From: Paragonimus skrjabini miyazakii
Lineage: Eukaryota > Platyhelminthes > Trematoda > Plagiorchiida > Troglotrematidae
Length of the DNA stretch: 64,000 bases
Assembly: GCA_014338405.1 (NCBI GenBank)
Contig: JTDE01000313.1
Coordinates: forward strand, 124,001 to 188,000
Reading direction: 5' to 3'
Shown here: piece after piece, positions 49,893 through 61,935 of the stretch
Layout of the letters: every line of letters begins with the position of its first letter
Numbering within the stretch: the first letter of the stretch is position 1
Translations under genes and position numbers: made by a program
The notes under the pieces: generated by a model
Seen by the model: only the letters and a program-made list of their open reading frames with translations
Databases searched by the model: none
Told to the model about the DNA's origin: nothing

Positions 49893-52109
49893 ACCTCATG
49901 AAGAGGTGACGAGTGATCCCAATCGGTATAAATTAAGAAAAAAACTCTTCATTCAAGCTTTTGATCAATTCAAAAATAAGAAGACTGGATTTGTGTAAAA
50001 ATTGGACTAGACAAGGAGTAGGACTGGCTGCACACAAATAAATATCTATACTTGTACCTAGTGGCAAAAATACATTTAAGGAGATTGAAGTAGAAGAGGT
50101 GGTTTTGTGAGATTGGAATTCTGCTAAAAACTTTTCACATATTGTGAAACGTTCAGAAACAACGGAAATAACGAATTAATTACTGAGAATACCATTCCAG
50201 AGGTTAGGTGAAAAAAATAGCAGTCCTTCGGTGACAAATCAAAGAAGACAACTGATAAGCAAAACAGCCAGTTGAGGAACACACAAGAATTGCTACGTCG
50301 TCTGAACAAGTGATAAGGAATGAGGAAAGATTCTAACCATGGAACAAACATCAGCAGCATGAAATGACTGTGTCAAGTCGTTGTTCAGAGTACTCCTCAA
50401 CAAAGGGAAGTCGAGATACGTGTCCATTGGGCACACGAAAGGATGAGTACATGTTAGAAAGTTTTTCACGCTCACTCTTTTTTAGGAAGGAAAAGAAACT
50501 GTCAACACTTTCAGATGTGGTCACGGAGAAAGAAATCCGGTTAGGTGTTTAATGTTTAACATCATACCATCTGCATAGCTAATTACAAATGTGTGATTGT
50601 CGGCCGACATAGGACGATATAAAGTGAAAATTCAGGAAGCTTGAGCTGATGTTGAGGGGAGATGAGAATCGATCCTCAAACTGAATAAATTTGTTTCGAT
50701 TCGTAGAGTTAATGCGCAAAGATCAATAGCTGAAATGCAAATGCTTGACTCATTGTAAACTTAAAGTAACACCTGTCTGTCGACACTTCCTAATGCATCG
50801 CTGTAGTCTAAGAATCGTATACAAACCGTTCTAGATTTTTATCAAACGATAACACAATGGAATCAACTAGACAAGCGAGTGCATCACGAGTTGAGTGTGA
50901 ACCACGGTAAGCGGGTTGAATAAAATCCATGGTGTTCATTTGAGTTTTCATTCCGATTAGAATTAGCTTTTCGAACATTTACGATATTCACAAGATGAAA
51001 AGAACTTTCACAGTTTTTTTATTGGGGAACGGATGTGATGAATAACTCAACTGGAGTTTAGTATAAAAACCCAGCTCGTACAAGACAAAGAAAAAGCGAA
51101 GATCAGACTAGAACAGGAAGTTATCCTTACGGTAACATGGGCATGCACCTAAAGATCGAACCAGGTTTGTTATTGGTTGATAGTAATTGTACATGAAGCA
51201 TCACAGGTAACAAGTTTGGTTGGTTTATTACCGGGAAAACTGCATGATGAACGGAAGCAAACGTGGCATTCCAACCACATCCTGTCAGACGGCGCACTGT
51301 GATGAATCGACTGAAGGAAAGCCCTATTTTCGACATGCCTTTTATCGATAACTGATCAATTCTCCCTAGTACTGCTTTAACCTCGTTCGTTTGTTAGTTG
51401 CTTCTTAATCCGATTAATCCACTTAACTCGCCTGGTTGATCTATCTTCTCGATCTGTTGTCAACCGCCCGCTGTCGTACTGATAGTTCGCACGTTGGTTA
51501 TTGTTACATATCAATTGTGCGGTCCGTTTCGACAGCTGTCTCCGCCTTTTTGAAAAATAAATTGACTCGAGACGTCACAAAACGTCCGAGACGTATGTGG
51601 CACTCATGCCGCGATCCACAGTTTAGAAGTACTTTAACCATGTTTTGATGCTGGTAAAAGTGCAAACTGAACGCGTCCAAATTCCGCATCATTATGTGAT
51701 GGCCGTTGCAATAGAAACACAGACGATTATCGAAACGCACTGCGCGTCTGGTTGATTCAGCCGTTCCGAGTTCTGATCATTATTGCAGACCGGATCACAC
51801 AAAATTGCGAACCGATTTCTATTCAGTCACAGTCCGCTAAGAAACAAACATTGTCAAGTGTGTGTACCAAACAGTAGTCCTTTCGCATATTACATGGATG
51901 TCAGAACTGTCTCCTGTCAGATTGTTTTGTTTCCTTTTTACACTAGCTTTGTGACAATTTGTCTTCAGATGAATTCTCCCCCGTGCTTATATTTGTAAAA
52001 CGCTCGTTTTTATTTAAAGCAACTTCAAATCAAATTAAGAGTGACACTTGACTAAAGCAAAAATGTTTGTCATCATGTCGGGTTATTCACACAATTATTC
52101 AATCAAAAG

Positions 52110-52130
52110 TTATATATATATATATATATA
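52110..52130. repeat. TA dinucleotide microsatellite
   Basis: About ten uninterrupted TA units. Confidence 0.95.
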
Positions 52131-52731
52131 CCATAATTTCGATTGTCGTAGATTTCGAAAATTTAACGGTTATGTAGCTTCGAGTAAAACCCCTTCTCCG
52201 ATGAATCAATGTAGCTATTTAGTTGGCCGATTCCATTAACCGTTTCCAGTAATCGAGTGGTTGATTCCGAATAGCTTGATTTGTCCTGCACACTGTCTTA
52301 TTTTCCAATAATTATGCTATAATCCTATATGACTAACCGTGACATTTCAAAGGATGTTGTTGGATATGTGTCGGCTCATGGTTTTTGTACTGCAATAAAT
52401 AAACCAGTACTCAACAAAGATCTAGTTGAAGTAGTCTACTACGCAGACGCCAATCTTTCTCGAAAATCACATGCACACGATATAGTCATAGGGGAAAAAT
52501 GGAATTATTCTAAGCAGTCGAATGCGCAGAACAAGGTCGATAAGTAGTACTCTTTTTTATGCGAGTCATAACGACACTTTGGCAGACTGAGGCAAATATA
52601 TAACAAAGAGGCGTTGTAATTGGCTAGCCACCAATCACTAATGCACGGAACAGGTCAGAAAGATTTGATGAATGACTAAACCTTTAGCCAGGTTACTGAT
52701 AAGTTGTTGGGGATTTGATTAATTTCAAGTT

Positions 52732-52779
52732 GAAGGCTGCGATCAAGTGTGAATGATGTTCAACTTGAAATTTATCCGG
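52732..52779 (+). repeat. Dispersed repeat A, 3' tail only
   Basis: GAAGGCTGCGATCAAGTGTG then AATGATGTTCAACTTGAAAT, nearly identical to 61893-61930. Confidence 0.75.
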
Positions 52780-53593
52780 GTGATTCCTGACCGGTAGCTT
52801 TTCCTACAAACTGGTTGGAGTGATATAGGACGAGACAGACTAGTTCCCTTTGTGTCGTGAGTTTACTTCCTCTGCATGATTAATCCGACCATAGGAAAGC
52901 TATCTCATTTTTTATATAGTTTTAGGAACAATCTTTTACATCTTGATGGGTCTTAAAGTTTTTCGTCCAAATGTTGATACACCTGATGAATATCTACCAC
53001 TGTTAATTGCGATGCTACTGATCACGTGTTTAGGCCCTCTCAACGTTGACTTTTTCTGTCCTACCAAAAGTTCGCAGCCTATGCTAGTAAATAATGCAAT
53101 TGCCAAAAATATAATCGACTTGACAGATTTTTCTGGACACCGACCCATGCAAATCTATCGTCCTACGTGACAGTAGTTGTTGCCGCATTGATTAATTCTT
53201 CGTATGTTGCAGTAGATCAGCAGTGTTGTTTTCCTGTGTACATACTTCACTGCCGAAGTCTGGACGTATATGTTGCATAACTTCATGGTTTTGGGGTGGT
53301 GCTAAACAGATCTTGTTGTAACTATTGTCTTATGTCACAAGGTTCATTGGTGAGTACAGTAGACAACAGTTCACTAGGTTTCGGTGTACTGGAAGCAATA
53401 TAAAGCTAACAGTCCTTGGTTGATCACACTATATTAACTCTTATAGCGATCATTATTTACAGTTCATAGAAACCTTAAGGAATCCATCGAACTTATCAAA
53501 ATTGCATCATTATCTAACCTGATCTATGTTTTTAATCAGCTCATATTACCAGACAAGCAATTTCAACTGCCTCGTAATCCATTCTATTTACAG

Positions 53594-53686
53594 TCACGAC
53601 ATCATACTAACAGTACCTATCATCTGATCTGTGACTTGATCATGACTGAGAGAACCTACGGAAGAGACTTGAACGTCCTCTGTGTG
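53594..53686 (+). CDS. FARP: FARP-type gene exon: start of DH (RhoGEF) domain
   Basis: Thirty-one codons, phase 0 at both ends. The product starts SRHHTNSTYHLICDLIM and ends TERTYGRDLNVLCV. TYHLICDLIMTERTYGRDLNVL is the first conserved region (CR1) of Dbl-homology domains; FARP has AYFIAKExxxTERTYxKDLEVI. The TERTY glutamate is the residue that contacts Rho switch I in DH domains and is present. The donor is GTAAGT. Two in-frame acceptors of the same phase exist: TTCTATTTACAG at 53593 (used here) and TTTTTAATCAG at 53539, which would add 18 residues. The first has the better pyrimidine tract and gives a protein closer in length to the family. Confidence 0.87.
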
Positions 53687-56600
53687 GTAAGTAAATGCTT
53701 ATGTTTTGTTTCGTATTAAAAATCTAGCTACTTTAATTGCAACCAGTAGTATTACAATAGTATTTGGGAGCGGCTTATAGGGTCTGACAAAAACCACATA
53801 TTTACTATAAGTCAGTTTATCTCCTCATCAAAAAATAATAATAGAGCATATCTATAATTTGTTCGTAATTGCTGGTTTATTCAAATGAAGTTGTTCAATT
53901 CATCGGTATTTATCAAGACAAGAGTGACAAGAGTGTACTCCTAAATCGAAAAGACGGCAGTATTTTATGTGGCTTGGTAGCATAAACGCGACGCTTTCAG
54001 GAATGTTCATTATAGCATTATTTCTTCTTGTTTTCTATTTGATAGTAACAGTGACCGTTAGGGTGAGAACGTGTTAGTAACACGAAAAGTTACGGACTAC
54101 CGTGAGTCACCGAAAGAGACCTGTTAGTTGGGCATAACTCCCCGTATATGAGTTTGCACACCTCGGTTCTCATAGACTGAAAAAATAAGAATGTCTAACA
54201 ACTTTAGGAAAGTGATCGCGATCCCGCGGCTTAGTAGATGTGTATCCTGACCACCACTCTGACCACAGGTTGTGGGTTTGATTTCAAGATATTGTGTTGT
54301 TGATTAAAATAGCTGTAGACTGCCTCGTTGGCAGCCATTGTGATCAACTGTCCACATAAACATCTCTTTACTGCATCTTGGGGAATGTTAGATACATATC
54401 TGGCTATGGTTCAGCGATGAATGACTGACCGATCTTATCCTGTGAGAAAATGAAGAGCAGCAGGTAATGAAAGCAACTCGCACACTTTCCTACGGTCCCA
54501 TTGACCGTTACCCCGTAATCTAACAGTTGTGTGTTTTGTCCACTATTCTGATGTTTACTCAGATAGTATCTCCTGTTTTCCGCGTGCAAGATGTTAATGA
54601 ATCTGTTGTACTCGATTTAACTAGTGAAAAAGTGTGCCCAACCTGTTTCAACCCCTCTCAGCTTCGGTTACGGATAATAAACGTTCCGATAACAGTGTAC
54701 TGTCTTCGACGTAGAACATTTCAGTTGGCTGTGACAATTACGTCCATATTCCGCTTCATGGCATCCACATTTTAAGAGTCGGAGGATTCAATCGATGCCT
54801 TCATATTGTCGAAACGTCTGTATTTGTGAGAAGGTTGTAATCCTACGCTTCTGAACCTCTGCATTTAGACTTAGCCCGTTGTGTATGACATTGGCCTATG
54901 AATTCATTTTTGGTCTGCTTTTTAGTAAAACATTTCAGAATTTTTGGTTGTCCCGCATCTCACTCACTTTTAAGTGGAAAAACTAACATTTCTACCACGA
55001 CGCTACCTGTTATTGTTGATTGACCTTTTCATAGTTCAGCACCACAACATTTTTCTCTATGCACTTCAGTTTTTTAAAATACTGTTACTTAATTCACCAA
55101 ATTTCTACGTGTGTTAACACTAAATGTTCAACTTTTCAGCTGAACACAGCCTTAGGTTATCTTTGCTTGACTACATATACCAACTGAAATGTTCTTTTTG
55201 CTCTCCGATATCCTTCAACTGTACTGTGAGCTCCGGAGCGTGTTCGTAAAGTTTATGTCCGACCGAGTGTTGTTTATAAAGTGGCCGTGCACTCTACTCG
55301 ATAGCTTGTGCATTTTCAATGCAAAATTCAGCAGCCGAAGTTACTAACCGACGAAGACAGATGATTTCGTGACATATGTTGCTGCCGACGTTTCTGGTGC
55401 TTGTTGACGCACTTCTTCCGGTATCCTACATGACACTAATGGGTATCAGTGTTTACTTTCACTAATAGCTGCACTTCGTTGGCTTCTTAGTCTATCTTCA
55501 GAATCTTCGAGATTAACACAATGTGATATTCACGGATAGAGTGCTGAATCACGCAAATCATTAGAGTAGTTTGTACAACTTTTGTCGGCCCCACATTTCT
55601 TGATCACTTTTACAGATTGAAAGTTAGTTCACATGCATATGTGATCTCCAATATGTGATCACTGTTTTTTCGGCACCGTTGAGCTTCACCTTTTCCTCTT
55701 TATACTGTTCAAGAGATGGTCGATATAACATTAAACCACATTGTTCCATGTCACGACGAGTACTTGTTTCAACTAAAGTAAGCTTTTAGTGTTAAGGCTT
55801 CCGGTAACAGTGCCATCTGATGATACCCCTACGTGTTAAATTGAATTTGGAACTTCTCTTATTGTCTCCTGGCATTACGTTGTTATTTCGTATGATGAAA
55901 AATTTTGGTTTGCCACTGTTATGAGGGGCATGTTTTTTTCACATATCCCTCTAGATCACATTAATCTTGACATATACCAGTTAGCTTCTCTAGCTCATCA
56001 GCATGGTACCCCCATGTACAGAATCGGTGTTATTTTGAGTAGTAGATAAGGTCAAGAATGATCCCGATTGGTCAGCATTACCTTTTCATAATGGGGTATG
56101 ATCAGCTCATGGATGAAATTCCAACAAGGACTCATCAGTCCCTACTATCATGGTTTCCTGCGTTAAGAGCCAACATAATGTTGCACAATCCCCAACAGCC
56201 ACTGTTGTTGTTCTTTCGCTATTTTTGGAACAACCAAATAGACAGACAACGTGTATATATTGCCTGACAAAAAACTACCTTCCCACTGCAACTGATTTGC
56301 ATGATCCTGTTTTCGGTCACAGCCTGCAGCCGTCAAGTTTAGTCATTTGAATATATCAGACGTGCTGTTTATCATATTCTCGGTACTATATGATAGATCA
56401 TCTCTGTCGGGCTTTTGGCACGAGATAACTTTCGCATGCCAACCTGATCACCACTCGCAAGACGACTGAACACATGTTGGTTTCGTTAAGTCGTACTGCT
56501 AACGACAACCGTAGCATTGAAGGCCTATTCAAGTTGATACACGTACACTGATGATCTCGTGAAAAGTACACAGGAAAAAACGGATGCTAATACCGTTGTC

Positions 56601-57987
56601 AGTGTTGGCCGATAAGGGAGAGAAAGTCCCCTCTTCCGAACACCGAACTGATTAAAAATATGGATGTGCACTGACCTGAACATTCCCAAGTGCTTGAAGT
56701 CATGCATCCTGTCGAAATGCGTGAGTTCTGCTTCTGTCTTCATTCGTTTGTATCGTTGACACTTTGAACAAACCTGTGCTGTGTCATATTACACAAGGTA
56801 CAAGTGTGATGAGGACAAGCGATCGCCCCACACTACTCACACCGCCACTATTCAGTAGCGAGGCGACAAAGTAGCTGCAGGAAAAACACGGAAGAAACGG
56901 CACACCAACACGACAGTGCAGTGTGCTATGGAATAGTTCTGGCTACGCAAGTAGCTGAGCATTAACTTCTATGGCAGCCGGAACCTTGTGGGACGATAGC
57001 CATATGCAGATGAGTGTTTTTGTCTCTTGTCCTGTTTGAACACCTAACTCGTGTTAGTTTCATAAATAAACAACATTTGCGCCATCCGTATTCTTGACTC
57101 ACAACACAAGTTGAATTCAGTTTGCACATCTTCGTCACTCGTAGACTTTGTGACTAACATTTAACGAAAAACGGCCAGTCTTAAATGAAAGGTTTACGAG
57201 TGCAGGTGCTTCGATTAAGTGTAGATGGTGTTCAGTATGAAATTAAACGAAATGGTTGAAAGTACAAATTGGGCTGGATCGTGATTAATACCTATGGCAG
57301 GCAAACACTGAAAGTGAATTGTTTTTACCACGTGGAACCGGCTGTTGAGTACCGATCAATAGGACATGGAAATGCTTGAGAATTTGTGAATTATGAGCAT
57401 TCATCAGTACCATAAACAATGATGGGCATTAAGGTTATGACTTGCGACCGAAGAGTACCTTGTGGCGGACGAAACTGTTTTGCACTCGGTGAGTGCCACT
57501 CATTAGTGGACGTGAGAGTGCCTCTGCCAACCACTTTGGAATAAGTTCCAAGGCCTCCTTCTGTTCTATTGATGTAATCATTCCCGTAACAACAATAAAA
57601 CTGATAAATACTGTGTGATAAAAAAACACAGTACAGGTTTTTATTGCAAGTAAAAACAACTTAGCCCTTTGTGAGGTTACAACCAGCTTTAGGACATTAT
57701 ATGCGTGTTTCGGTGTGGCACTAGTAACTTTATTAAGTGTTTATCAAAACGTCACCTTAGTGTAAACAGCTCTTTTAGACACTCCTACGTTTGAATGTTT
57801 CAAAAGGGTAAGTATATTCCATCTTCGGATAAAAGGGTCCTAGAAACTGTTAACTCGAAAAGTCTTCTACAAAAGTCTACTCTCTATATCTGGAACATGT
57901 TTATGCAAACCCCAAAGTAAACCTCGAATAGAAAATTTTTGGCCTGAATCAAGCTTAGTTCCTAATTTCCCCCATTCGACCCACTAG
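53687..57987. other. Intron, mostly unrecognised
   Basis: A 4.3 kb phase-0 intron, GTAAGT to CGACCCACTAG. It has one tRNA-like copy (54217-54290). Nothing else is recognised. Confidence 0.8.
54217..54290 (+). repeat. tRNA-derived SINE head (family D), second copy
   Basis: CGCGATCCCGCGGCTTAGTA and CCACAGGTTGTGGGTTTGAT correspond to the copy at 48679. Confidence 0.45.
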
Positions 57988-58293
57988 TGCTTCCGCCGTT
58001 CGGGCACGTGGCTGGACGAGGAACAGCCGTCGAGCTTGAAGTCAGCCTCAGGTCGGCTCCCAAACGATTTGGCCAGTCGACTATATGAACTCCTTGATCC
58101 GATCTACATGGAGCACCAGAAACTGTTGGGTGCATTCGAAGTTCGCCTGGCCAGCTGGAACAACGGACGTAAATCCAGTGAAGACCAATCGGCTAACGAG
58201 TCACCGTTTGGTGGTCCAACCTCAGTGTCGGACCAGCAGTCACGTGTTTATCGTATCGGTGACCTTTTCTTGGAAAATTTACCTATGCTACCG
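57988..58293 (+). CDS. FARP: FARP-type gene exon: DH (RhoGEF) domain, second part
   Basis: A 102-codon phase-0 exon. It starts CFRRSGTWLDEEQPSSL, continues LYELLDPIYMEHQKLL, then FEVRLASWNNG, and ends YRIGDLFLENLPMLP. This follows the FARP DH helices (LxxLIFPNxxPIYxFHxxFLxEIEQRLALWEG...YQRIGDVxLKNIxxMK). Between SWNN and YRIGD there are about 28 residues (GRKSSEDQSANESPFGG, then PTSVSDQQSRV), against roughly 10 in vertebrate FARP: a hydrophilic insertion in the loop between two helices. The acceptor is TTTCCCCCATTCGACCCACTAG directly after an in-frame stop; the donor is GTGAGT. The catalytic C-terminal helices should follow but were not seen before 64000. Confidence 0.92.
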
Positions 58294-58687
58294 GTGAGTT
58301 CAGATTGTTTCTAAACACTAGCGGTTCCCCACTAGCACACTTCATCCATGTCACTTTTTGAGTCAACTTTTGTGTGTGTACATGCATGAACGCTAACGAA
58401 TGACTGTAGACAGATTTATAATACAGCGGTCTTCTACACCGATCATCTGTGGAGGGCGTGAGAAAATCCGCTCTAAAGAAAGGTTGACGTTATGGGGCCA
58501 GACCAGATTCTTTCCGTACGTGATGACCCCAGGTAGACATCAGAAAAATGGTTTGACTGTCACCAAGTCTTAAAATCATTTTACCTTGCGTTGACCAGCT
58601 GAACACCAATTGTTTGCGAATTACTGGCTGTCGCTTTTGATCATTCGACCTAACCGTAATGGAGCTTTCTAGTCATTGATAACCGAC

Positions 58688-58787
58688 NNNNNNNNNNNNN
58701 NNNNNNNNNNNNNNNNNNNNNNNNNNNNNNNNNNNNNNNNNNNNNNNNNNNNNNNNNNNNNNNNNNNNNNNNNNNNNNNNNNNNNNN
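58688..58787. other. Assembly gap of exactly 100 N
   Basis: One run of 100 unknown bases. A round 100 usually marks a scaffold join of unknown true size, so distances across it are unreliable. Confidence 1.
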
Positions 58788-60231
58788 AATTGCCCTCGTT
58801 TATGAGCCGTTTACTTCAGCTGGTCCTGTTTCTTTTCTCACAATGGTATTAATTGTGTGGTCATCTATAACGCCTCCAATGTCCAGAATATCACTGGCTG
58901 AGTGATGGTAACTGGAAAAGTAGTCAGGCATATCAGCTTTAGGAACACGGATTACACCCGAAGAATTTTACATTTCTGGATGTCGGGCCTAACATATTCG
59001 CTAAATCACTCATCTCTTGCCTTTACCTAAACGAATAGCTTCTATGTTCTTCCTTAATGTCATGTACTTTCGGTTTATTTGAAATGACGACTCGATCGTG
59101 GATGCGATCGTGAAATGCGGGGGTTCTCCAGGAGCTGATCAGACTGTAACTTATGGCACTGGTGTAATGAGCTGATATGGCCGAAATCCACTGTGGACGA
59201 TCTGATAACCTAGCCATCTGGTCCATAGTTATGTTTGATCCCGGTTGGGTAAGGTAGGAAAAAGACAGGGAAGATTACTGTGATGAGGTTTCCTCTCCTA
59301 CAGTGACCCTCTTCATACGAACCACTAACCTAAAATGTTCGTTTCTGTAAGAAATTGTGTGAATTCTGCAGAGAACACACTACGACCAAAGGCCACTCAT
59401 CACAAAACTTACAGCGACCACTATCCTACCACTTTCATTTGAGTTCGTTACCGTGTGCTTGGTTAGTCTACGTTCTACTGGTTATACAGAACCATGTGTG
59501 AACAAGAGCGGTGTTGCTAACCTTAAGAATGCTGCAATCTGCGTGCATCATATATTTCAGCAATTCATGTTTACTGTGCTTCAAGCTACGACTCAGTTTT
59601 TACACGTCTTCTTATGTCAGACCGTCGGTAAATATCGAGGTATGTTCAAACAGGAATGGTAGACTGTCATCACTTTACCTCACTTAACTTGGACAATGAC
59701 AGCACCGAACATGACTGTATCGTTCAATTGTCTATCGTTTACTGTAGCTGCACAATTGACGTTTAAACATTTATTCCTGACCTCCCCACCGATAACAAAA
59801 TCGGTTCCGAATGAATCATAGCATTGTAAATTTGTTTCCTAGCTTGCATTGCTCAGTCTGCGTAGAAGGGTGCGCAAAAAATCGAAGTGAAAAAACTGCC
59901 TCATCAACAATGAAACATAGTATTGACTACCTTAAAACAGAACGAGGCAGTAAAGCAGCAACGGAGTGAAACATTCTGTACAGATGGAAAACTCAACATC
60001 CAGGTCACTGAGGGGGGACGGGGTGTTTCCAGTGGCTTCTCATAGCACAGTAGAAATGAATGCCAGCTAATGGGGGAGCTAAGCTAGTTTTATATGCAAA
60101 GAAGTATCGCTATACTTCCACGAATTATCGAGTTCATTTATAGTTTGTCAGTGTACTCAAGGCTGACAACCATTAAGCAAAACGCTACCGATGAATTTGT
60201 GTGATAAAAACAAGGGAACTACAGCAAAGCA

Positions 60232-60247
60232 ACTACTACTACTACTC
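60232..60247. repeat. CTA trinucleotide run
   Basis: About five CTA units. Confidence 0.85.
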
Positions 60248-61749
60248 CTCGGTGACAGCACAACTGGTACCCGTTTGGATTCGTAAGTTCATTTAATGCT
60301 TTTAGGTTAAATCTCACTAGCTGTAATCGTAAATCTTACAGTAATTCACATGTAAACTAATCTCCCTAAAAACGTCACTATTCAGACCAGATGTTCCACT
60401 GCAAGGCCAGATGGGTAATTTTTCACTGTGTCCTTACTTTCTACACACAGTATTGATGAACCTGTTGAATAACCGAATAGGTTACACTAGTTCATAAACT
60501 TAATACCTCAAGTTGTGGGTAAATTTAATGTGGATCATCACTCAGTAGTTGTTGCAGACCAGCATGAGGGCTGGAAGCTTTTGGCGTTTTTTTTTGGCAG
60601 TTCATTAGCAATGAGTGACGAACACTTCATCCACGGTGTGATGCGTTGATCTTTGAGCACCGTTATAATATGTTATATCAGCTAGCCGGCCCATTTAAGC
60701 TATACGTATGATTGATTGCGTAATTCTCAGTGCGTCTGCTGAATTGATAAAATGTGACAGATCATCAGCGCTTACTCGGTCATCCACTAATCTGCGTAGT
60801 ATCAAAGACAATAGAAGCATTTCCCACTAAAGTGACATCGTGAAAGGTGATCGATGACGGAGTGAGTTAACACCATCTCTCAAACAATTGTGACATGAGC
60901 ATAAGTCGGTTAAACAGTTTGATTAGTGTTGAAGCGAACATCTTCCGTACAGTGCCCCTGTGAACGTCGACAAATCGTTTTTATGATATCAGTCGTTGAC
61001 TATGCTGCGTGGTATTAGTTTCAGTGTGTTCTATTAGCGAATATTCCCGTTCGTATAAAAATATGTTTCAAGAAACGATATTGCAGTAGGTTGCAGTTAA
61101 AAGACCTTAAGGCATCATGGAAGGATTCACGTAATACTCGTGAGGAATAGTTGATCGATAAAATTGTTGTCATCCGCATTATGATTGCAACAGAACGGAT
61201 ATCACTCGCACCAGAGTTTATACGTGTATACACTTCCAGGGGTATCATTAACAAGAAATCACGGAAGCTTATGCTGAAACATGTTATTCGGAAATCGTAC
61301 CAATAAAGACGTATCGTCAAGCTCATTATGAATAGGCAACCAAGAAATGCATTGTTCAGTTGAACTGTATATGCAAAATTGCAACAGCAACATTTAGTAC
61401 GAATTGTACATTGCAGGTTAGTGTCTAGTTTATATTTTCTGGCATTCGTTCAATCAGGAATTATAACCTGGAGGAAGGATACACTTCAGATCTGGCCTAA
61501 TCCTGAAGTAGCGCCATTTAACCCAGTTGTGCCACGGTTCGACTGTTTCCGATGAGAAACAGTCGCATGCGGTGAGAAGTGGACAAAGATAGTGGTCTTT
61601 TACATAATCATACCCTCATTACTCAGCGATTTTGTGCTCCCTAATAGTGGTTGGTTTAAAGAGGAATATATTACTGATTTGATTGTCTTGACAGGTATTT
61701 GCTTAAGTTCATCTAATCAGCTGAACACAACCAAAGGTGAATCGGATTA

Positions 61750-61935
61750 ACCTACTGTTCATCGTACTGTTAGCGTGGCCGGAGTTCTAGTCCCGGCAGT
61801 GGCAAGGATATGCACTACAGACGAGCTCTAATGAGAGCGAAACTCGTGCTTTTTTTCGACAGAGGCTGGCTGGAAGGTCTATCTGAATGCGAAGGCTGCG
61901 ATCAAATGTGAATGATGTTCAACTTGAAATATATC
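61750..61935 (+). repeat. Dispersed repeat A, 3' half
   Basis: Contains GTGGCCGGAGTTCTAGTCCC, GGCAGTGGCAAGGATATGCA, GAGCTCTAATGAGAGCGAAA, GCGAAGGCTGCGATCAAATG and ATGATGTTCAACTTGAAATA. The 3' half is well preserved, and it defines the tail of the family together with 52732. Confidence 0.85.

Larger units (their letters stand above)
35159..53593. other. Very large intron (18.4 kb) with Penelope and repeat A
   Basis: A phase-0 intron, GTGAGT to TTCTATTTACAG. Recognised contents: Penelope relics (37140-37285 plus; 38938-39290 minus), GT/TG run (37736-37764), repeat A at 40622-41105, 41363-41480, 47888-48208, 48211-48368 and 52732-52779, a tRNA-like copy (48679-48756), an AAT-rich run (49858-49892) and a TA run (52110-52130). 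A further linker exon in this interval cannot be excluded. The stretches 35159-37100, 39500-40600, 41900-47600 and 49000-52000 hold nothing I can name. Confidence 0.75.
5213..58293 (+). other. FARP: Gene model: FARP-type FERM-RhoGEF gene, partial at both ends
   Basis: Eleven exons form one plus-strand reading frame. Lengths in order are 124, 88, 156, 155, 75, 692, 386, 315, 729, 93 and 306 nt. Codon phases at the ten junctions are 2, 0, 0, 2, 2, 1, 0, 0, 0 and 0, and each donor fits the next acceptor without a stop. The order FERM F2 end, F3, FERM-adjacent, linker, DH is that of FARP1/FARP2, membrane-associated Rho-family exchange factors that normally end in two PH domains. FERM lobes bind membranes and receptor tails, and DH catalyses GDP/GTP exchange. 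F1 and the initiator lie upstream; the DH remainder and PH domains were not found before 64000. Most donors are GTAAGT or GTGAGT. Being the only FERM plus DH arrangement I know, the family call is strong; orthology to FARP1 versus FARP2 cannot be decided. Confidence 0.9.

Noticed and set aside
49783..49998. A 71-codon frame with an Asn-rich run
   Set aside because: The Asn run is a translated AAT microsatellite; the frame has no family match or splice context.
52920..53170. An 83-codon open stretch after TATATAG just upstream of the DH exon
   Set aside because: Composition is plausible but it shows no DH or linker resemblance, has no good donor, and its length is ordinary for chance.
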